Origin: Paramecium sonneborni
Lineage: Eukaryota; Ciliophora; Oligohymenophorea; Peniculida; Parameciidae
Assembly (NCBI GenBank): GCA_905182985.1
Contig: CAJJDN010000076.1
Location: forward strand, 185,570-249,569
Direction of reading: 5' to 3'
Length of the DNA stretch: 64,000 nt
Every line of letters begins with the position of its first letter. The stretch's first letter is position 1. The translations under genes and the position numbers were made by a program. Under the pieces are notes generated by a model. The model was not told the origin of the DNA, searched no databases, and was given only the letters and a program-made list of their open reading frames with translations. Shown here one piece after another: positions 11,430 to 25,763 of this stretch.

Positions 11430-13176
11430 ATGATTCTAAATGAATTTACATCATTCTTTGATAATCTTGAAGTAATACCTAAAATCAAACATATTTGGTC
11501 TAAGTTTTAGCTCAGTACATATGAAGTAAATAAAATATGAAAATCTATAGAATGATTCAATTATTTTTGAATCTGTGTGTCATAAAATTAGCAGAAAAAC
11601 TTCTAAGCTTAAACCAATAATAATTCAATTGGGTTAGGAACATTTGTATTTATTTAAAAATAAGAATCCTCATGGGATGCTATTATTGACTGTAGTAGTG
11701 ATGACTATTTAAAAAAATGAAAACGGAGTGATGATCAGATTATTAAGAAATGGATAATTCATTGATATAATAACAACAGATGCAATGTTATTTAAACAAT
11801 TGTTAGCATATAAATGTTTATAAACAACATTTCATGATGAATTTGGAGTAACAAAAATGATAGGGAAAGGAAGTTTTGCGAAAGTGTATTTGGCAGCAAA
11901 GAAATAAAGTGGAGTATAATATGCTATAAAAGCATTCAACAAAGAATTTATGTTAGAATAATTTAAAGGGAAGGAAAGTTTAGAGAATGAAATACGTGTT
12001 ATGAGAAGATTGAATTAGGAGAATCTTGTACATTTGCATGAAGCATATGAGACATAAAATTCAATTTATTTTGTAATTGATCTACTTTAAGGAGGGGAAC
12101 TACTTACTAGAGCAAAAACAAATCCATTTTCATTAGATACTATTTAAAAATTAATGTACAACTTTATAAAAGCATTGGTACATATACATAGTAAGAAATG
12201 CATACATAGAGATTTAAAACCAGAAAATTTGTTATTAAAATCAAAAGAGTCAAATGTAGATGTTGTAATAGCAGATTTTGGATTGGGAGCATTTTTAGGA
12301 GAAGAGATTCTTTTTAAGAGATGTGGTACTCCAGGATTTGTAGCACCAGAAATATTAATGTATAAAGAAGATGATCCATTTTATGATGAGAAATGTGATA
12401 TATTTAGTGCAGGTGTTATATTTTATATATTATTGACTGGAAGATAACCATTTTAAGGAACAGATTATAAAGCAATATTAAGAGCAAATAAAAATTGTGA
12501 AATAAACTATAATATAAAGCAAATTTAATAAGTATTAAGATTAATAAATTAGGCATCTCCGAAATTATAAGAATTATTAAGAAAAATGTTATAATAAAAT
12601 CCAAAAGATAGACCAAGTGCTGAGTCATGTTTATAACATCCATATTTTGAAGAAATTTTTAATAAAAATGATTTAGTAGAAATCCATGAGAATTTAATTG
12701 AATATGAGATAGAGCATGAAAGAAGATTATAAAAGAAAGGAAGTTTTGATAGTTAGGTAGGTTCAATGGAATTAGTAGTACGATCACCAATTTTAAATGG
12801 AAGAATTGATACTGTAGGATCTTTATCCGTTTGTTCAGGATAAGGATCTACAAGCCGTTTAGAAAAAGCTTAACCATAATAATAATAATAATCAAAATTT
12901 AGTTAATTTTGTTAAACAATGAAAACTGTTTAATAAGATAGTATTAGTAATACTATGGCTTCTCCATAAAATAAAAAGAAAGATTAATAAGATTTACATA
13001 AATTCGCATTAAAGAATTCTTACTAGTAAAAATAGATGAGTAAAGATGATGATTATGTAAATGAAGAAGCAGCAGATTTGGATGATGCAATATAGAAATT
13101 AAATAGTTAATCTCCTAAAATAGGACTATTTAAAAAGAGTTCATCTTACAAAGTACCAAAAACAACTTAAGAATGA
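11430..13176 (+). CDS. CAMK-like Ser/Thr protein kinase with N-terminal extension
   Basis: Encodes 573 residues with one 25-nt intron at 11526-11550 (GTAAAT...CTATAG) that joins the first exon to the kinase frame. An N-terminal region of about 130 residues may form a PH-like fold, as in a ciliate kinase family; this part is inferred. The catalytic domain follows: GKGSFAKVYLA (Gly loop), YAIKAF (ATP Lys), HRDLKPENLL (catalytic loop), ADFGLGAFL (DFG), APEIL and the CDIFSAGVIFYILLTG helix. All key catalytic residues are present, so it should be active. After the kinase domain comes a long Ser/Gln-rich tail with no EF-hands visible, which argues against a CDPK. It is convergent with the SRPK gene; stops are 4 bp apart, so the transcripts must overlap. 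Confidence 0.88.
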
Positions 13177-13180
13177 TATA

Positions 13181-15216
<2,036 letters not shown>

Positions 15217-15476
15217 TTTTTGAATTTGAATATATTAATTAATTAATTAATTATACTGTTAATAAACCATTTCAAATTCGTTTATTATGTTAATTATAAT
15301 TTTCAGAAATTCTTATGTTTTTTTCAATTTTTAGTTTCTTTGTTTTCTCTCCATTTATTTATTTTTTCATTATGATAAATCAATACTTTTTAATTTAGCA
15401 ATAATATACAAATCTAATCTCAATTAATCAAATTCACTATTAATCAATAGTGATAATATTTATTATTATTTTTGTA

Positions 15477-15949
15477 ATGAATTAAGAATAAATTTAAAAA
15501 GAACTTGATTCCATTGATAGGCAAACTAAATTTATTAATTTATAATGTAAGTTTTATTGTGCCTTTCAATCCTTTGTTTTTCGATTCCTTAACAAAGATA
15601 AGTAATATCTCTCAACATTTATAGCAACAAAATTTATACATTTAGAAATCATTATGGGTCTTATATGGCATTTGGAATGGCTATCCATAATACATATCAT
15701 CTACGATAATCCATTCTAAAATAATGTATTCATTTGACAAAGTCAAAAAATCCATTAATTATTAAACTTACAGCAATTCCTATAACTTCACTTTATTTTG
15801 GAGTATTATTTGGATTATGGCATATTCCCTCCTTTTCTGGAGAAATAGCTATTAGGTTATACTTTGGAGTATAATCTGCTGTTTTTGATTACTTAATGGA
15901 TAAAGAATAAATATTTTAAGATATTCCTTTAAAATCAATAATTAAATGA
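15477..15949 (+). CDS. Small protein, 149 aa, partly hydrophobic, unknown
   Basis: Coding after removal of a 23-nt intron at 15602-15624 (GTAATA...TTATAG). Segments around residues 55-70 (HYGSYMAFGMAIHN) and 95-120 (ITSLYFGVLFGLWHIPSF) are moderately hydrophobic and Gly-rich, suggesting two membrane helices as in small mitochondrial inner-membrane or transport-channel proteins. The N-terminus is polar. I could not match a family. Its start lies about 260 bp from the SRPK start on the other strand. Confidence 0.55.
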
Positions 15950-16072
15950 GTGCTATTTATTATAATCAAAATATTTATTGATTACATTCAATTCATTATT
16001 TACATAAAATAGAAAATAGAAACAACTTTAATATTAGTGAGGTTTTTTTATAGAATTAAAAATTACTTACAC

Positions 16073-17063
16073 TCATTTTTATTGACCCTAATTACAATCA
16101 TCCTCAAGTTCCTTAAATATTTATTCAAACTAAGGATATCTAGAATCTTCTTTAATTATATTTATATAATCTAGAGCCTTCTAGTATTCTTCTAAATTAA
16201 TTAAACATGAAATAAGTCTGTAATAACACTTAATCTTATATTCCTTAAGAGATATAATTTAAATTTTATACTCTTTATTCGAGGCGTTGCATTATTGGCT
16301 CTAAAATCTTTTAACATTCTTAAAAATCTTTCAATTTTAATAATGCTTATGCTCGATTACTTACTAAGACAAGATAGAAGTCTTCTTTTATTTTTTCAGA
16401 GTTTTTTTCTTTATTCAAATTTTTAGGCCACTTTTCAATAAAATTAATTCCTCTCAAATATCTAGAAGCAGCCCCAATATAATCTCCATTTTAAAATAAT
16501 TTATTTCCTTCTTCTTTGAACTTTTCCAATTATATTAAACGACTATAAATAATAATGAAAAATTACTTTTCAACATTTGTAACATCTAATTGTTATTATG
16601 GTTGTGATACTTCTTCAATATGTATCAAATAATATTTTACATGATCTTTTAAAGAATTTTCAATATTATCAGGTTTTTCTAATAAGTCTCCTGATATTTT
16701 AAACCAAGCTTTTTCGCCTTCTTTCATAGATAATAGGGCTAAACGAAATCCTTTTATAAGAGGAATGCTTGAAGATAAGGAAATTTTAAATGTATTTAGA
16801 TATTGGGTTGGATTAAGCAAATTAGCTTTTTCATCTTTTTCTTCACACTTTATTTTTATTCTAGATTTTTCATTAACCTTTTTAGAAGGATCATCATTCT
16901 TAGAAGCAATTACAATATATTTGATTAAATTTTCTTCTAAGATTACTTTCTCATATTTGGAAACAATATTTTCCATTTCAGATTTTACTTTTTTCTATTA
17001 ATTAACCCCTTATTAAAGGAAATCTTCATCATTTTCTATAGAAAACCAATCTGACTAATTCAT
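16073..17063 (-). CDS. FKBP-like/TPR immunophilin-type co-chaperone
   Basis: Encodes 320 residues with one 28-nt intron at 16244-16271. Residues about 60-155 resemble a degenerate FKBP domain, with the typical turn SIPLIKGFRLALLSMKEGEKAWFKI, but several active-site aromatics are not obvious, so prolyl isomerase activity is doubtful. A C-terminal TPR block begins with KEEGNKLFQNGDYIGAASRY and continues with two more helical pairs ending in EEYQKALDYINIIKED. This architecture is that of FKBP4/5/8-type or AIP-type Hsp90 co-chaperones. The start was chosen at the first ATG (17061-17063), which adds 33 acidic to basic residues before an internal Met. A similar but distinct protein is encoded at 29812-30943. 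Confidence 0.72.
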
Positions 17064-17281
17064 ATAAATTGAATAAAAATAATTAAGTTAGTTATTCTGA
17101 TATAATAAACAATAGTTATAAGAAATTATTAATAAAATAAGTAGAAGAAAGTTTATTTTTTTTATTTTAAAGACTTATGAGAGATTAATCTTTTTGTATT
17201 AAAAAGTCTAGTTCGCTAAAAATTACTCTTTAGAAATATTATTTTTTTATAAAACCTAACTTAAATTTTTTTTCTTTATGA

Positions 17282-17654
17282 TCATCTGAAAACTCCACTC
17301 CCTTTGCAAAATTATTAAGATCTTTTTGTATATTTTATAAATTCTTATTATATATTTTCTAAAATAAATTCTTCTTTATTTTCATGTCTTAGATTATGTA
17401 TTTCATTCTAACACTATTAACATTATTTTTCCATCATATTTAAATGTATGAATTTGACATCTTTATTAGTATATAATTCTCCTCTTAGTATCATTAATAT
17501 CTTTTTTATTTTACTTTTTTTCTTTTCTATAATTATAAACTACAATGTTTGTAGAAGATTTTTTCAATACAAAAAGGCACATCATAAAATTATGAATTGG
17601 AAAGAAGATTTTCCATTCCACCTATACAATTAAACAAGCCAATTCATCCTTCAT
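17282..17654 (-). CDS. Small protein with Cys pair, 113 aa, unknown
   Basis: One intron of 31 nt (17540-17570, GTATTG...TTGTAG) joins the first exon, which starts MKDELACLIVQVEWKIFF, to a second exon containing a basic stretch, a CQQC pair and a Glu-rich helix. The coding length divides by three and the stop is TGA. It sits upstream of, and in the same orientation as, the FKBP-like gene. Function unknown. An opposite-strand frame over the same bases is discounted. Confidence 0.45.
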
Positions 17655-18167
17655 TTATATATATTATTCTTAATTATGTTGTTTTACTTTAATGATTTAT
17701 AAAATCCTAATAATTGAAAAAATACTATTGTGTATAATAATTATTAAACAATGTTGATTAATTTAAAATTTATTTTCGGTTTTAAAATAAAAGTGGAGAA
17801 GTAGAATTGAAATTTACCCAAAGGAATTTAACAAAGAAAAAATTAATTTTTTTTTAAATTTAATTAGGCAATTAGATTAAGTTAGTTTATTAATAAAAAG
17901 TTGGCTGAGTTAGGTTATGAATTTAGCACTCAATAGATATTGGAATATATAAGTATTTCGTCTGTAATTAGTCATAAACAATAAAGAGATTTCAGTAAAT
18001 TGAATGACCTTTAAGGATAAATTAATAAGTTTCTAAGTATGAGCATTCTAATCCCAAAAGATACTTAAAATTACTCAGACTTTGTTTGTTTATTTATCTC
18101 CTTCTCCTCTAGCTTAATAAAATGTGCTTTATTTATAAAATTATTTCTGAGATAATCATTTAGTCTG
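17655..18167. other. Intergenic, no supported gene
   Basis: About 510 bp of AT-rich DNA with frequent TGA codons in all frames on the plus strand. On the minus strand an alternative long frame, out of register with the next entry, runs through part of it. I see no start, motif or intron pair that would make a gene. Confidence 0.45.
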
Positions 18168-18443
18168 TCATCGATTTTTTTATTTAAACAATTCTGCTTA
18201 ATTTATTTAAAAATTTATGAGCATTTCTTTATAATTTTTTTGTAAATCTTAATTCTTGATTCTATTTTCAAATCTTCATTTAAAATTGTCCAAAAACTAT
18301 TTTGGATTTTAATTGAAAGTAAAGTAATATTCAAATAATTTTCTTATTTTCGCTTGAAGCACCAGACTTATTGTTTGTTTCTTCAAATCTAGTTGAGATA
18401 GCCTAAAATAAACCAATTTGGAAACTTTGATTTATTAAAACAT
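18168..18443 (-). CDS. Possible small gene, exon structure uncertain
   Basis: If a 36-nt intron (about 18260-18295, with a TGA inside it) is removed, a frame of 79 residues runs from ATG to TGA. It has a basic, Leu/Lys/Gln-rich helical character, with an RLSQLDLKKQTISLVLQ segment. A second minus-strand frame over the same bases also looks coding and would need a different structure, so the gene model is weak. Located about 170 bp downstream of the end of the next gene, on the same strand. Confidence 0.25.
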
Positions 18444-18615
18444 TTAGATTATTCATTCCTTATCAAAAAATTTTGAATTTAAATTTTAAATTTACTTGAA
18501 TGAGGATGTCATCAAAAAAGAGTTTTAGATTCATTTAAGATTAAAAAAAAAAATATAGTGTAATATTTTCAAAACCAGTAAACATTATTTTAATATAAAA
18601 ATAATTAAAATTTCA

Positions 18616-21457
18616 TCATTATTGTTAATAATAACCATATAAAGCTTTAAAATTAAATGACATTTTAAATTTTTAAGTTCTTGCCCATTCAGTGGTCTCT
18701 GATAAGGAATTTTGGCTTAATTCTACTAGTTTTCTTTACAATTACTAAAATCCTTCCTATGATACAGACCCTTAAAATGTAATTGTCATAGTTTTAATTA
18801 AATTAATCTCGTAATTTAATTAATCTAACAATTTTACACGTTTAGAATTCTAGGATACAGCTTCTATATTCTTAAAACATTAGCTAACAATAAATGACAT
18901 AATTGAATCAGTAGTTGATTAATCTAAACTAATTTAGGCCAAAACTACAGCCTATTCATTTAAAACTGTTAACCATTATACAACATAGGGTCTAGGTATA
19001 ATATCCATAATTTATGGTGGATCAAGGTTTAATAATTTGACATAGTTCTGAAGACATGGCTAATGATACTTAGATAACATTCCATTTATTTACTATTGAA
19101 TGGGCTCTGCAAATTCTTTAAAGGTCTTAAACTTTCTTGAACTTTAATACACACTCTAAGCTAAATCTTTGATTTAACTAGAAATCAACTTTATATTGTG
19201 CAAAAATATCAAATAATCACAGGCTTCTTTACAACTTTATTAAACATAATCCAAACTGTCTTTTATTAATTATAAAAAAAGAACTCCATCAACATTTTTG
19301 TTTTTTGAAATTCTATTTTAATTTAATATATTCTTACTTTAATATCTCATTAAATATTTATAACATAAATTCAGAAAAATTGACTCCAAAAAAATCTCTT
19401 TATGGAACTACAAAATTTATTTTTATCTATTTTAATGTATAATTTGAGAATTATAAAGATAATGACTTAACTTCTATATCACTTATAAAATTATCAATTT
19501 TAGGAGTTTCACCTAATAAATTTGATAATATCAAAGCCATATTCTTTATAGAATCTATATCTTGGTTTATTCTTTAACACAATATTGCACTGTATTGTTA
19601 ACAAAACCACGACTTTTAAGCTTAATCCAAGAATAATAACATCTTATTCTCAATTTCTTCTTTCAATTTTTGCATGTTTGGGTTTATATTAAGATCTCTA
19701 CATAAATTTTAATATTATTTAACCTGTTTACTAAATTTACCATTTATAAAATTTTCTAAAGCTTTACAATTTTAAAGTTGTAAATCTTTTTGCGGTAAAG
19801 TACATTATTAAAGAAATTCAATTATAAAATCTCCTCTTATATTTTCAACTTAATAAGCTTCATTATCTCTTTATTACAATGTCTTATTAAAATATGAATT
19901 AAAACTCGTCTTTATAGATTCTTAAAGATGATTAACAATATCTTAAGTGCTCTTTTAATTTAGATTTAGTTCATTTATGTATTCTGCTATTTCTAAAATC
20001 TGACTATATTCTAAATTTTCTTGTTTTATTTATTGAAGCATATCATTATATATTTATTTCATTATTTGATCTATTTATTCATTCAACTATTTAAACAAAG
20101 ATATATTTTTATATTGATTCATATTTTCCTTCTAAAGGGAAATAAGTTTCATAACTTGAGCATTATTTCTTTATAAATAGGCTTCTTTTAATTAATTAGG
20201 TAATTAAACATATTATTCACATTTTCTTATAAAATCAATAACAGATTTTAAATTTTGTTAACTAATTCTTAATTAATTCATTGATTGTGAAATAGAGTTC
20301 AATTTTGATAATAATTAAAATGTTCTTTTGGATAGAGATCCTAAAATTAATATTTGATCAACTTGCATCGGTTGACCTTATTTATCATTAGATGCCAAGG
20401 ATTTTTTTCTTTTTATTTGATCTTTGTATTCTTTAGAAATAAATTCATTATGAATCTATAAGATTCCTTAATTAATACAAAAAAAATCATCTATAAAATA
20501 ATAGACAATATTTTTATTCATTTCTACATTTTACTATTACAACATAAGCATAGATTATTTTGTAATTTATGGTTATACTAATTTTAAAAATGTTTATGCA
20601 TCAAATTATGGAGAATCAAGATGAATTTTAACAATAACTTTATCTAAATTTTTAATTTATTATTTGATTTATTCAACTGATTCTACATCAATAACAGCAT
20701 TCAAACTTTCAGCAATTTACTTTTTTTTTAATGCTGCATCTCTATTTTTACTAGATTTAGTAGTTCTTTATTAAGGAATAAAAGGGTTATAAAAAGTTTT
20801 AATTAAATATTCTGGATTTCCATCCCATTATAAAGAAATATGTTCTAATTTCTTTTATCTTTTATTTTATTCCCTTTAGAAATTCAAATTCTCTGGAGGA
20901 GGTTAATCAGATTCTTTCCATGATGTTTATTTAATTTGTTCTTAAATTTATTAAACTCTAACACTCTTATACCAAGTTTCAAATTATTCTTTGAGTTTTT
21001 TTATTTCAAGAACGTATTCAAGATTAAAATGAGGTCTTTCATCTTTTAGAAATTTGATAATTTTAAAAGCAACAAGTCCTTTATCTTATATTTTTTTATC
21101 AGCTAAAACATGAGTAGATAATGAAAGTAATTTGTATTCATCATCTTCAAGATCAGCAAATACTTTAATAAATTCAACTCTCTAAGGATGTTTTTCTAAA
21201 ATACTAAGAAATAATTCTGCACTATAATAAGCAGATTTTCTTAGACTTCCATCAACTTTTGATTTATTTCCAATACAATACAATAATCCATATGGTAATT
21301 ATTCATTACCTATTAAAAGTAATCTAATTTCTTGAGTATTTAATTGCATTTTGAATATATCAAGCTATTTAAGATATTTAGATGTCTTAACTTTGATTTT
21401 TTATTAAGATTCTTTGATTTTATTTAAGACAGCTATAATTTATTGCTAATTATTCAT
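18616..21457 (-). CDS. Large helical protein, possible exocyst-type (Sec5-like) tethering subunit
   Basis: Encodes 938 residues with a single 25-nt intron (GTAAGA...AAATAG, near 19320-19345). Nearly all predicted structure is alpha-helical, without signal peptide, membrane segment or enzyme motif. An N-terminal region (about residues 40-140) contains LPYGLLYCIGNKSKVDG and a repeated helical pattern. A segment near residue 200 reads WDGNPEYLIKTFYNPF, and from about residue 390 there is a heptad-rich region followed by a long helical rod to the C-terminus. Length and layout resemble rod-like vesicle-tethering subunits of the exocyst family, and a stretch around residues 430-490 is reminiscent of Sec5, but I recognise this only by general appearance. 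A divergent scaffold is an equally fair reading. It follows the next gene by 15 bp in the same orientation. Confidence 0.72.
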
Positions 21458-21472
21458 TAAATATATATAATG

Positions 21473-23809
21473 TCATTTATTAATCTTTGGAAGATTGTTT
21501 TGGCTCTAACTCATTTATGATCCTGTTTAATAGAATTATTGATTGGCTTGACTATTTGGTCTATCTTTATCATTTTGATATCTTTCTTTATCTATTTTAT
21601 CTCTATTGTTTTTTGATTTTTCTTACATTTATTTGTATCCAACACCAAACTAAAATAATATTATTTAATATATACTCTTCCCATTCTTTCAGGAGATGTT
21701 TCTTTAGGTGGAAAATGTGCCCATCCTCTATAATCTCCTAATTATCCTTTAAATTTATCTAATTCTTTATCACATGAAGCACAAGACCATAGTTATTTTT
21801 TTGCAAATAATCCTTCTTAATCTTTAGATCCTCCTTCTCCTTCAAGCATCATGAATATTTAATTAATCTAAATTATCATAAAACAATTATACTCGTTATT
21901 CTAAATATATTAAAGCTTTCTTAGTTTCAGATTTATTAGCTAATTATTTTATAAGAGCTTAAACAACTTCTTCTAATCTAGAAACAAGATCATTTTATAT
22001 TTTTTCTAAATCTTCTAATTCTGCCTTCTTTTCTAATTTAATTCTTAATTCTTCAATAGATTTAGATAATTCATCACGAGTTTATTTTAATTTTGGTTCA
22101 AATAAAGCTAAAAGATCTTCTCTTGTAACAACTCCATCAATTTTTTTACCAAATTAAGCTATCTTAGCTTTATTTGTATCTTAATCTTTTTTCATTTAAT
22201 CCTAAATTTCTCTTAATTCCTATAAACCTGAAATAATTGAATCAGTTTTGGTTTATTTCATTTTATTCTCTAACTCTGCTATTTTTTATTAAACTTATTA
22301 TGCATTTTATGAAAATTAAGATTTATGATTAATTAATTCTCTAATTATATAAATAAAATAATTACTATTCATTTTAAGCAACTTAATCCTATAATTCTTT
22401 AAAAGTATTTAAGAAATCTGGACTTAATTAAGGTCCTTTAGATGGACTATTATCTAATTATGGTTAAGAACCCCTTTTTGTTTTATTTAAAAGATCTTTA
22501 ATTTAAGAAATTTCATTCTTTATTTTTTCTTATTCTGATAATTCTCCTTTTTTACCAAGATTTATTTTAAATTCTCTTCTAACTTTTTCAATTTCTTCAT
22601 CAATATGATCATATGTTTATTTTTATTAGAGTGCAACTTTTTAACCCAGATTTGTTAGATCTTATTAAGTAGCATAATTTTCTAATAATGCTCTAATTTT
22701 ATTGATTTCAGCAAGTATAATGACCATTTAATTTTCACCAATATTACTACCTTCTTCACCTGCAGCAGAATTTCCAAAAGATGCTAAATTTAGTTAAGTT
22801 TGTAATTATTCTAATAAAGTATAGAGTTTTTTAATATCATTTTTAATGATTAATAAATCTTCATTATCAATATTAGATCCTCCAACAGAAACAACATCTC
22901 TATTCTTTTTTTTTAATTCATCAATTAATTCAAATAATTTTTAAATTTCTTCTTCATGATTATCTAACTTTTTGTTGATACCAGATAAATCAACTTCAGA
23001 ATTATTTTATTCAATATAATCTTAATCTTTTACTTAAAGTGGTTAAATTAGATTTTTTGGTTGATTATTCAATTATTTTAGTAATTCTTTATATTAAGAT
23101 TCTAAATTATATGAATTAAATATATTACCAAGTTAAGCTAATCGATTCTGAATGTCTTTTAAAGAGTCATCATTTAAAGGCTTTGATTGAACCTAAGAAA
23201 TACTAGTATCAGGCTTTTAAGTTTATAAATCAGATATTATTTTATTTTGATCGTTGATAAGTTTACGAAGTTTATCTAATTCTTAATTAATTAAATCAAT
23301 CTATTGCTATTTCTAGATGATATCTTCAGCATTTTTATTGATTTATTATTACTCTGATTCTTATGCTTTAACAATCTCCTTAATTTAGATATCTTAATCT
23401 CTCAGTATATTATCTAAAGAATAATTGGTGTAGATTTGATACCATATCTTTATTTTAAAGCTTAGAGTTCTGCTTTAGTAGCATAATTCAAATGAATTTC
23501 TTTTACTTATGAATCAATTACATCAACTTTATCCTTTGTATCAGTCTATTGTGATTCTTCTCTTAATTTCTATAATTTATATATTACTATTACCTAAACC
23601 CAATCACTATTATCTTTAACTTATCCATTCATAAGTACCATACCCTTATGTAACTGTTTAAGAATAGTGATAATGACAGAAAAGTTCTTTTAAAGGATTT
23701 CTTCTGAAAATGTGACTTACATCATCTTATCTAAGTTCATATTTGCTAAGTCCTAATCAAAAGAAGTGAAGTTTGGATCAAATATAACATTTATTATTTG
23801 TTCATCCAT
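21473..23809 (-). CDS. Coiled-coil protein with C-terminal Cys motif, likely ciliary or cytoskeletal
   Basis: Encodes 735 residues after removing five introns of 24, 29, 25, 25 and 26 nt; the total is an exact multiple of three. From residue 60 to about 620 it is almost continuous coiled coil (Glu/Lys/Gln/Leu heptads). The C-terminal 110 residues are different: LWSCASCDKELDKF with a CxxC pair, then GDYRGWAHFPPKETSPERMG and FGVGYKQM, a compact motif-like block likely to be the conserved domain. The layout resembles metazoan and protist axonemal proteins that end in a Cys-containing domain (DUF4795/QRICH2-type), but that is a memory-based hint and not a firm match. Its ATG is 13 bp from the ATG of the divergent gene at 23823. 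Confidence 0.75.
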
Positions 23810-23822
23810 TTTAAATAAATTA

Positions 23823-24344
23823 ATGAATAGATTCTTTTTCACAGGACAAGCTACTCCTATAGAGAATAGTGAATTTGATGATGAATACACTCTTAAAGTA
23901 CCTTCTGAAGATGAAGTTAGAATTGTTGCTATTAGATTAAGAAATTGTATCTCATATTTCTAATTATATTATTATAGGTTAGTATTATCTAACAGGTATA
24001 GATGTTTGTAGACAAAACATCTTCTAAAAACATCTTGAAGATGAAAAAGCTGTTCCAAATGGTTTCTTACCATGTAAACCACTTGTAGATAGCTATTATT
24101 ATTGCATTTCATAAGTATACATAATATTTTTATTTAAAGGGATAATATGGATAATCAGTCTAAGATGCTCCAACTGAAGCATAAGAAAATCTAACTAAAT
24201 TTTAAAGCTGTCTCTTCAATAAATTGAATCCAGCTAATTATTGTAAAGGGTTAGATTATAATAAATATTCTTAGATTTGCAAGTAAAGCTGTTAGAGATT
24301 TATATCATCTTCCAGGTACCAAAATTAAAGATTCCACAATCTGA
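23823..24344 (+). CDS. Small Cys-containing protein, possible CHCH-type, 146 aa
   Basis: Three introns (23947-23977, 31 nt; 24115-24139, 25 nt; 24250-24274, 25 nt) assemble a 146-residue protein, an unusually high intron density for this window. Cysteines fall in a Cx9C pair (CKPLVDSYYYC), and a Cx10C-like pair lies further on (C then LFNKLNPANY then C). This resembles CHCH proteins, which are imported into the mitochondrial intermembrane space by Mia40, including respiratory complex I subunits. The Cx10C spacing and the N-terminal acidic stretch depart from the classic twin Cx9C, so the assignment is tentative. The last intron is essential: without it the protein would run antisense into the next gene. 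Confidence 0.6.
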
Positions 24345-24404
24345 TTACACATAATCAATTATTGCATAAAAAAATCAAAATCAAAACTAAAATTTTTATA
24401 ATTT

Positions 24405-25491
24405 TCAATCACCATCTCCACCATTATCATCATCTTATTATTTTCTCTTCTATGTATGTTTCCTATCCTTTCTCTAAATCCTATCCATCTTATCATGACT
24501 ATTCTATCTCTTTCTTGATCCTCTCTTTTTTTATCTATTTTATTAATCAATCAATTTCATTAATATCTCATTATTCAATTCATTATCATCTGATTCATCA
24601 CTTTATTATTACTATTATTCAAAATTTGGTGGATACATTTAAGGATACATTCCATAAGGATTCTATAATTACATCATCCCTTATTGTTATAATAATTATT
24701 ATTAAGGCATAAATCCATATCCTTAAAATGGTTATTGTATCATTTATTATCTATTATGATCATATTCATCTACTCTCTATTTCAATTATTTTATCTCATT
24801 CAAAATTTATTGTTTTTATAAATCATCTCTCTCATATAACAATTATGTTAAACTATCATCCTTTTCTGCATCAAATATTGGTTTCCTATTCCCCACTAAA
24901 GCAGATAACTATTAGATATATTAATTTTATTCTTCAATTTGTTTATGCATATTTTACAATTTCAAATTCCCTTAAATTCCATTAGATTACGGTCTACTCT
25001 AATTTTAATTACTTTAAGAAGATGCCTACCTTTGCATTTATTAAGACTAAATTTTTGGATTATTGACCACTTACATAGATTTATTTTATTTTAAGTTCTA
25101 ATATTATTACTAATCAGGTTACACTTCCTCCATTTGAACACTATTTTAAACACTAAAAGTTGGTTAATAATTTTTGTAATGTATTTGATTATGTTCATTT
25201 CTCTATTTATCTTTCTAAATCAAATCTCTTTAGAGTTTTTATGATTATTATTCCAACTAATAAAGATGATCTTCTTTCTATTTAATTCTCATATTATAAT
25301 CACTAACCTTTTTAAGTATTTTTTTATACTGTCTATTCTTATAATTGCATTAACTATATCAGTTAATCAAATTTCTATTTATTTTAATTTGTTTATATCA
25401 TAGGATGATATCCTGGACCATAACCACTAGGTGGAGCTTTGGAAAACATATTTTGCCCTAACATTTAAAAGGCATTTGTATATTGATCCAT
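24405..25491 (-). CDS. Gln-rich protein, 354 aa, unknown
   Basis: Encodes 354 residues with one 22-nt intron at 25308-25329 (ends AAG). The N-terminus is Gly/Pro-rich (APPSGYGPGYHP). The middle is a Gln-rich, partly coiled-coil region, including a helix LLYERDDLQKQQILNEIKQL near residue 215. The part after residue 240 has GYGFMPQQQ and YGMYPQMYPP low-complexity stretches, followed by a strongly basic KKRGSRKRQ-type tail and a final Asp/Gly cluster. It looks like an RNA-binding or condensate-forming scaffold by composition only. Plus-strand open frames over the same DNA, of up to 116 codons, are antisense shadows caused by the AT-rich composition. Confidence 0.65.
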
Positions 25492-25763
25492 TTATTTTAA
25501 TATGAATAGTTTATTATAAATTAATTTAATGTTCAGAAGAAAAATAATATTCAAAAAGAAATTATAAAATATATTTCATAATTAATTAGAATATCCTTTT
25601 ATCTAAATGGTTTAATAGACATCATCAAAAGTAAACTAATACAATAGTACTGAAATTGAATGATTCACAATTTATAATATTAAAGCGACTTTTTATTTTT
25701 AGTGTTATGATTTTCTGAATCATTCATCAAAAAATTAATATCATTAAAAAATTAATAAGTTTT

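Noticed and set aside
12416..12643. Minus-strand 75-codon frame
   Set aside because: Antisense to the CAMK-like kinase C-lobe, which is unambiguous.
16765..17001. Plus-strand 78-codon frame
   Set aside because: Antisense to the FKBP-like gene; Phe/Ser-rich composition without motif.
17448..17633. Plus-strand hydrophobic 61-codon frame
   Set aside because: Antisense of the small minus-strand gene 17282-17654, which has a fitting intron and start.
24362..24985. Two plus-strand open frames of about 116 and 85 codons in standard code
   Set aside because: They lie antisense to the Gln-rich gene at 24405-25491, whose TAA-rich coding strand produces Ile/Tyr/Leu-rich antisense frames. The sense strand has an intron and a proper TGA.
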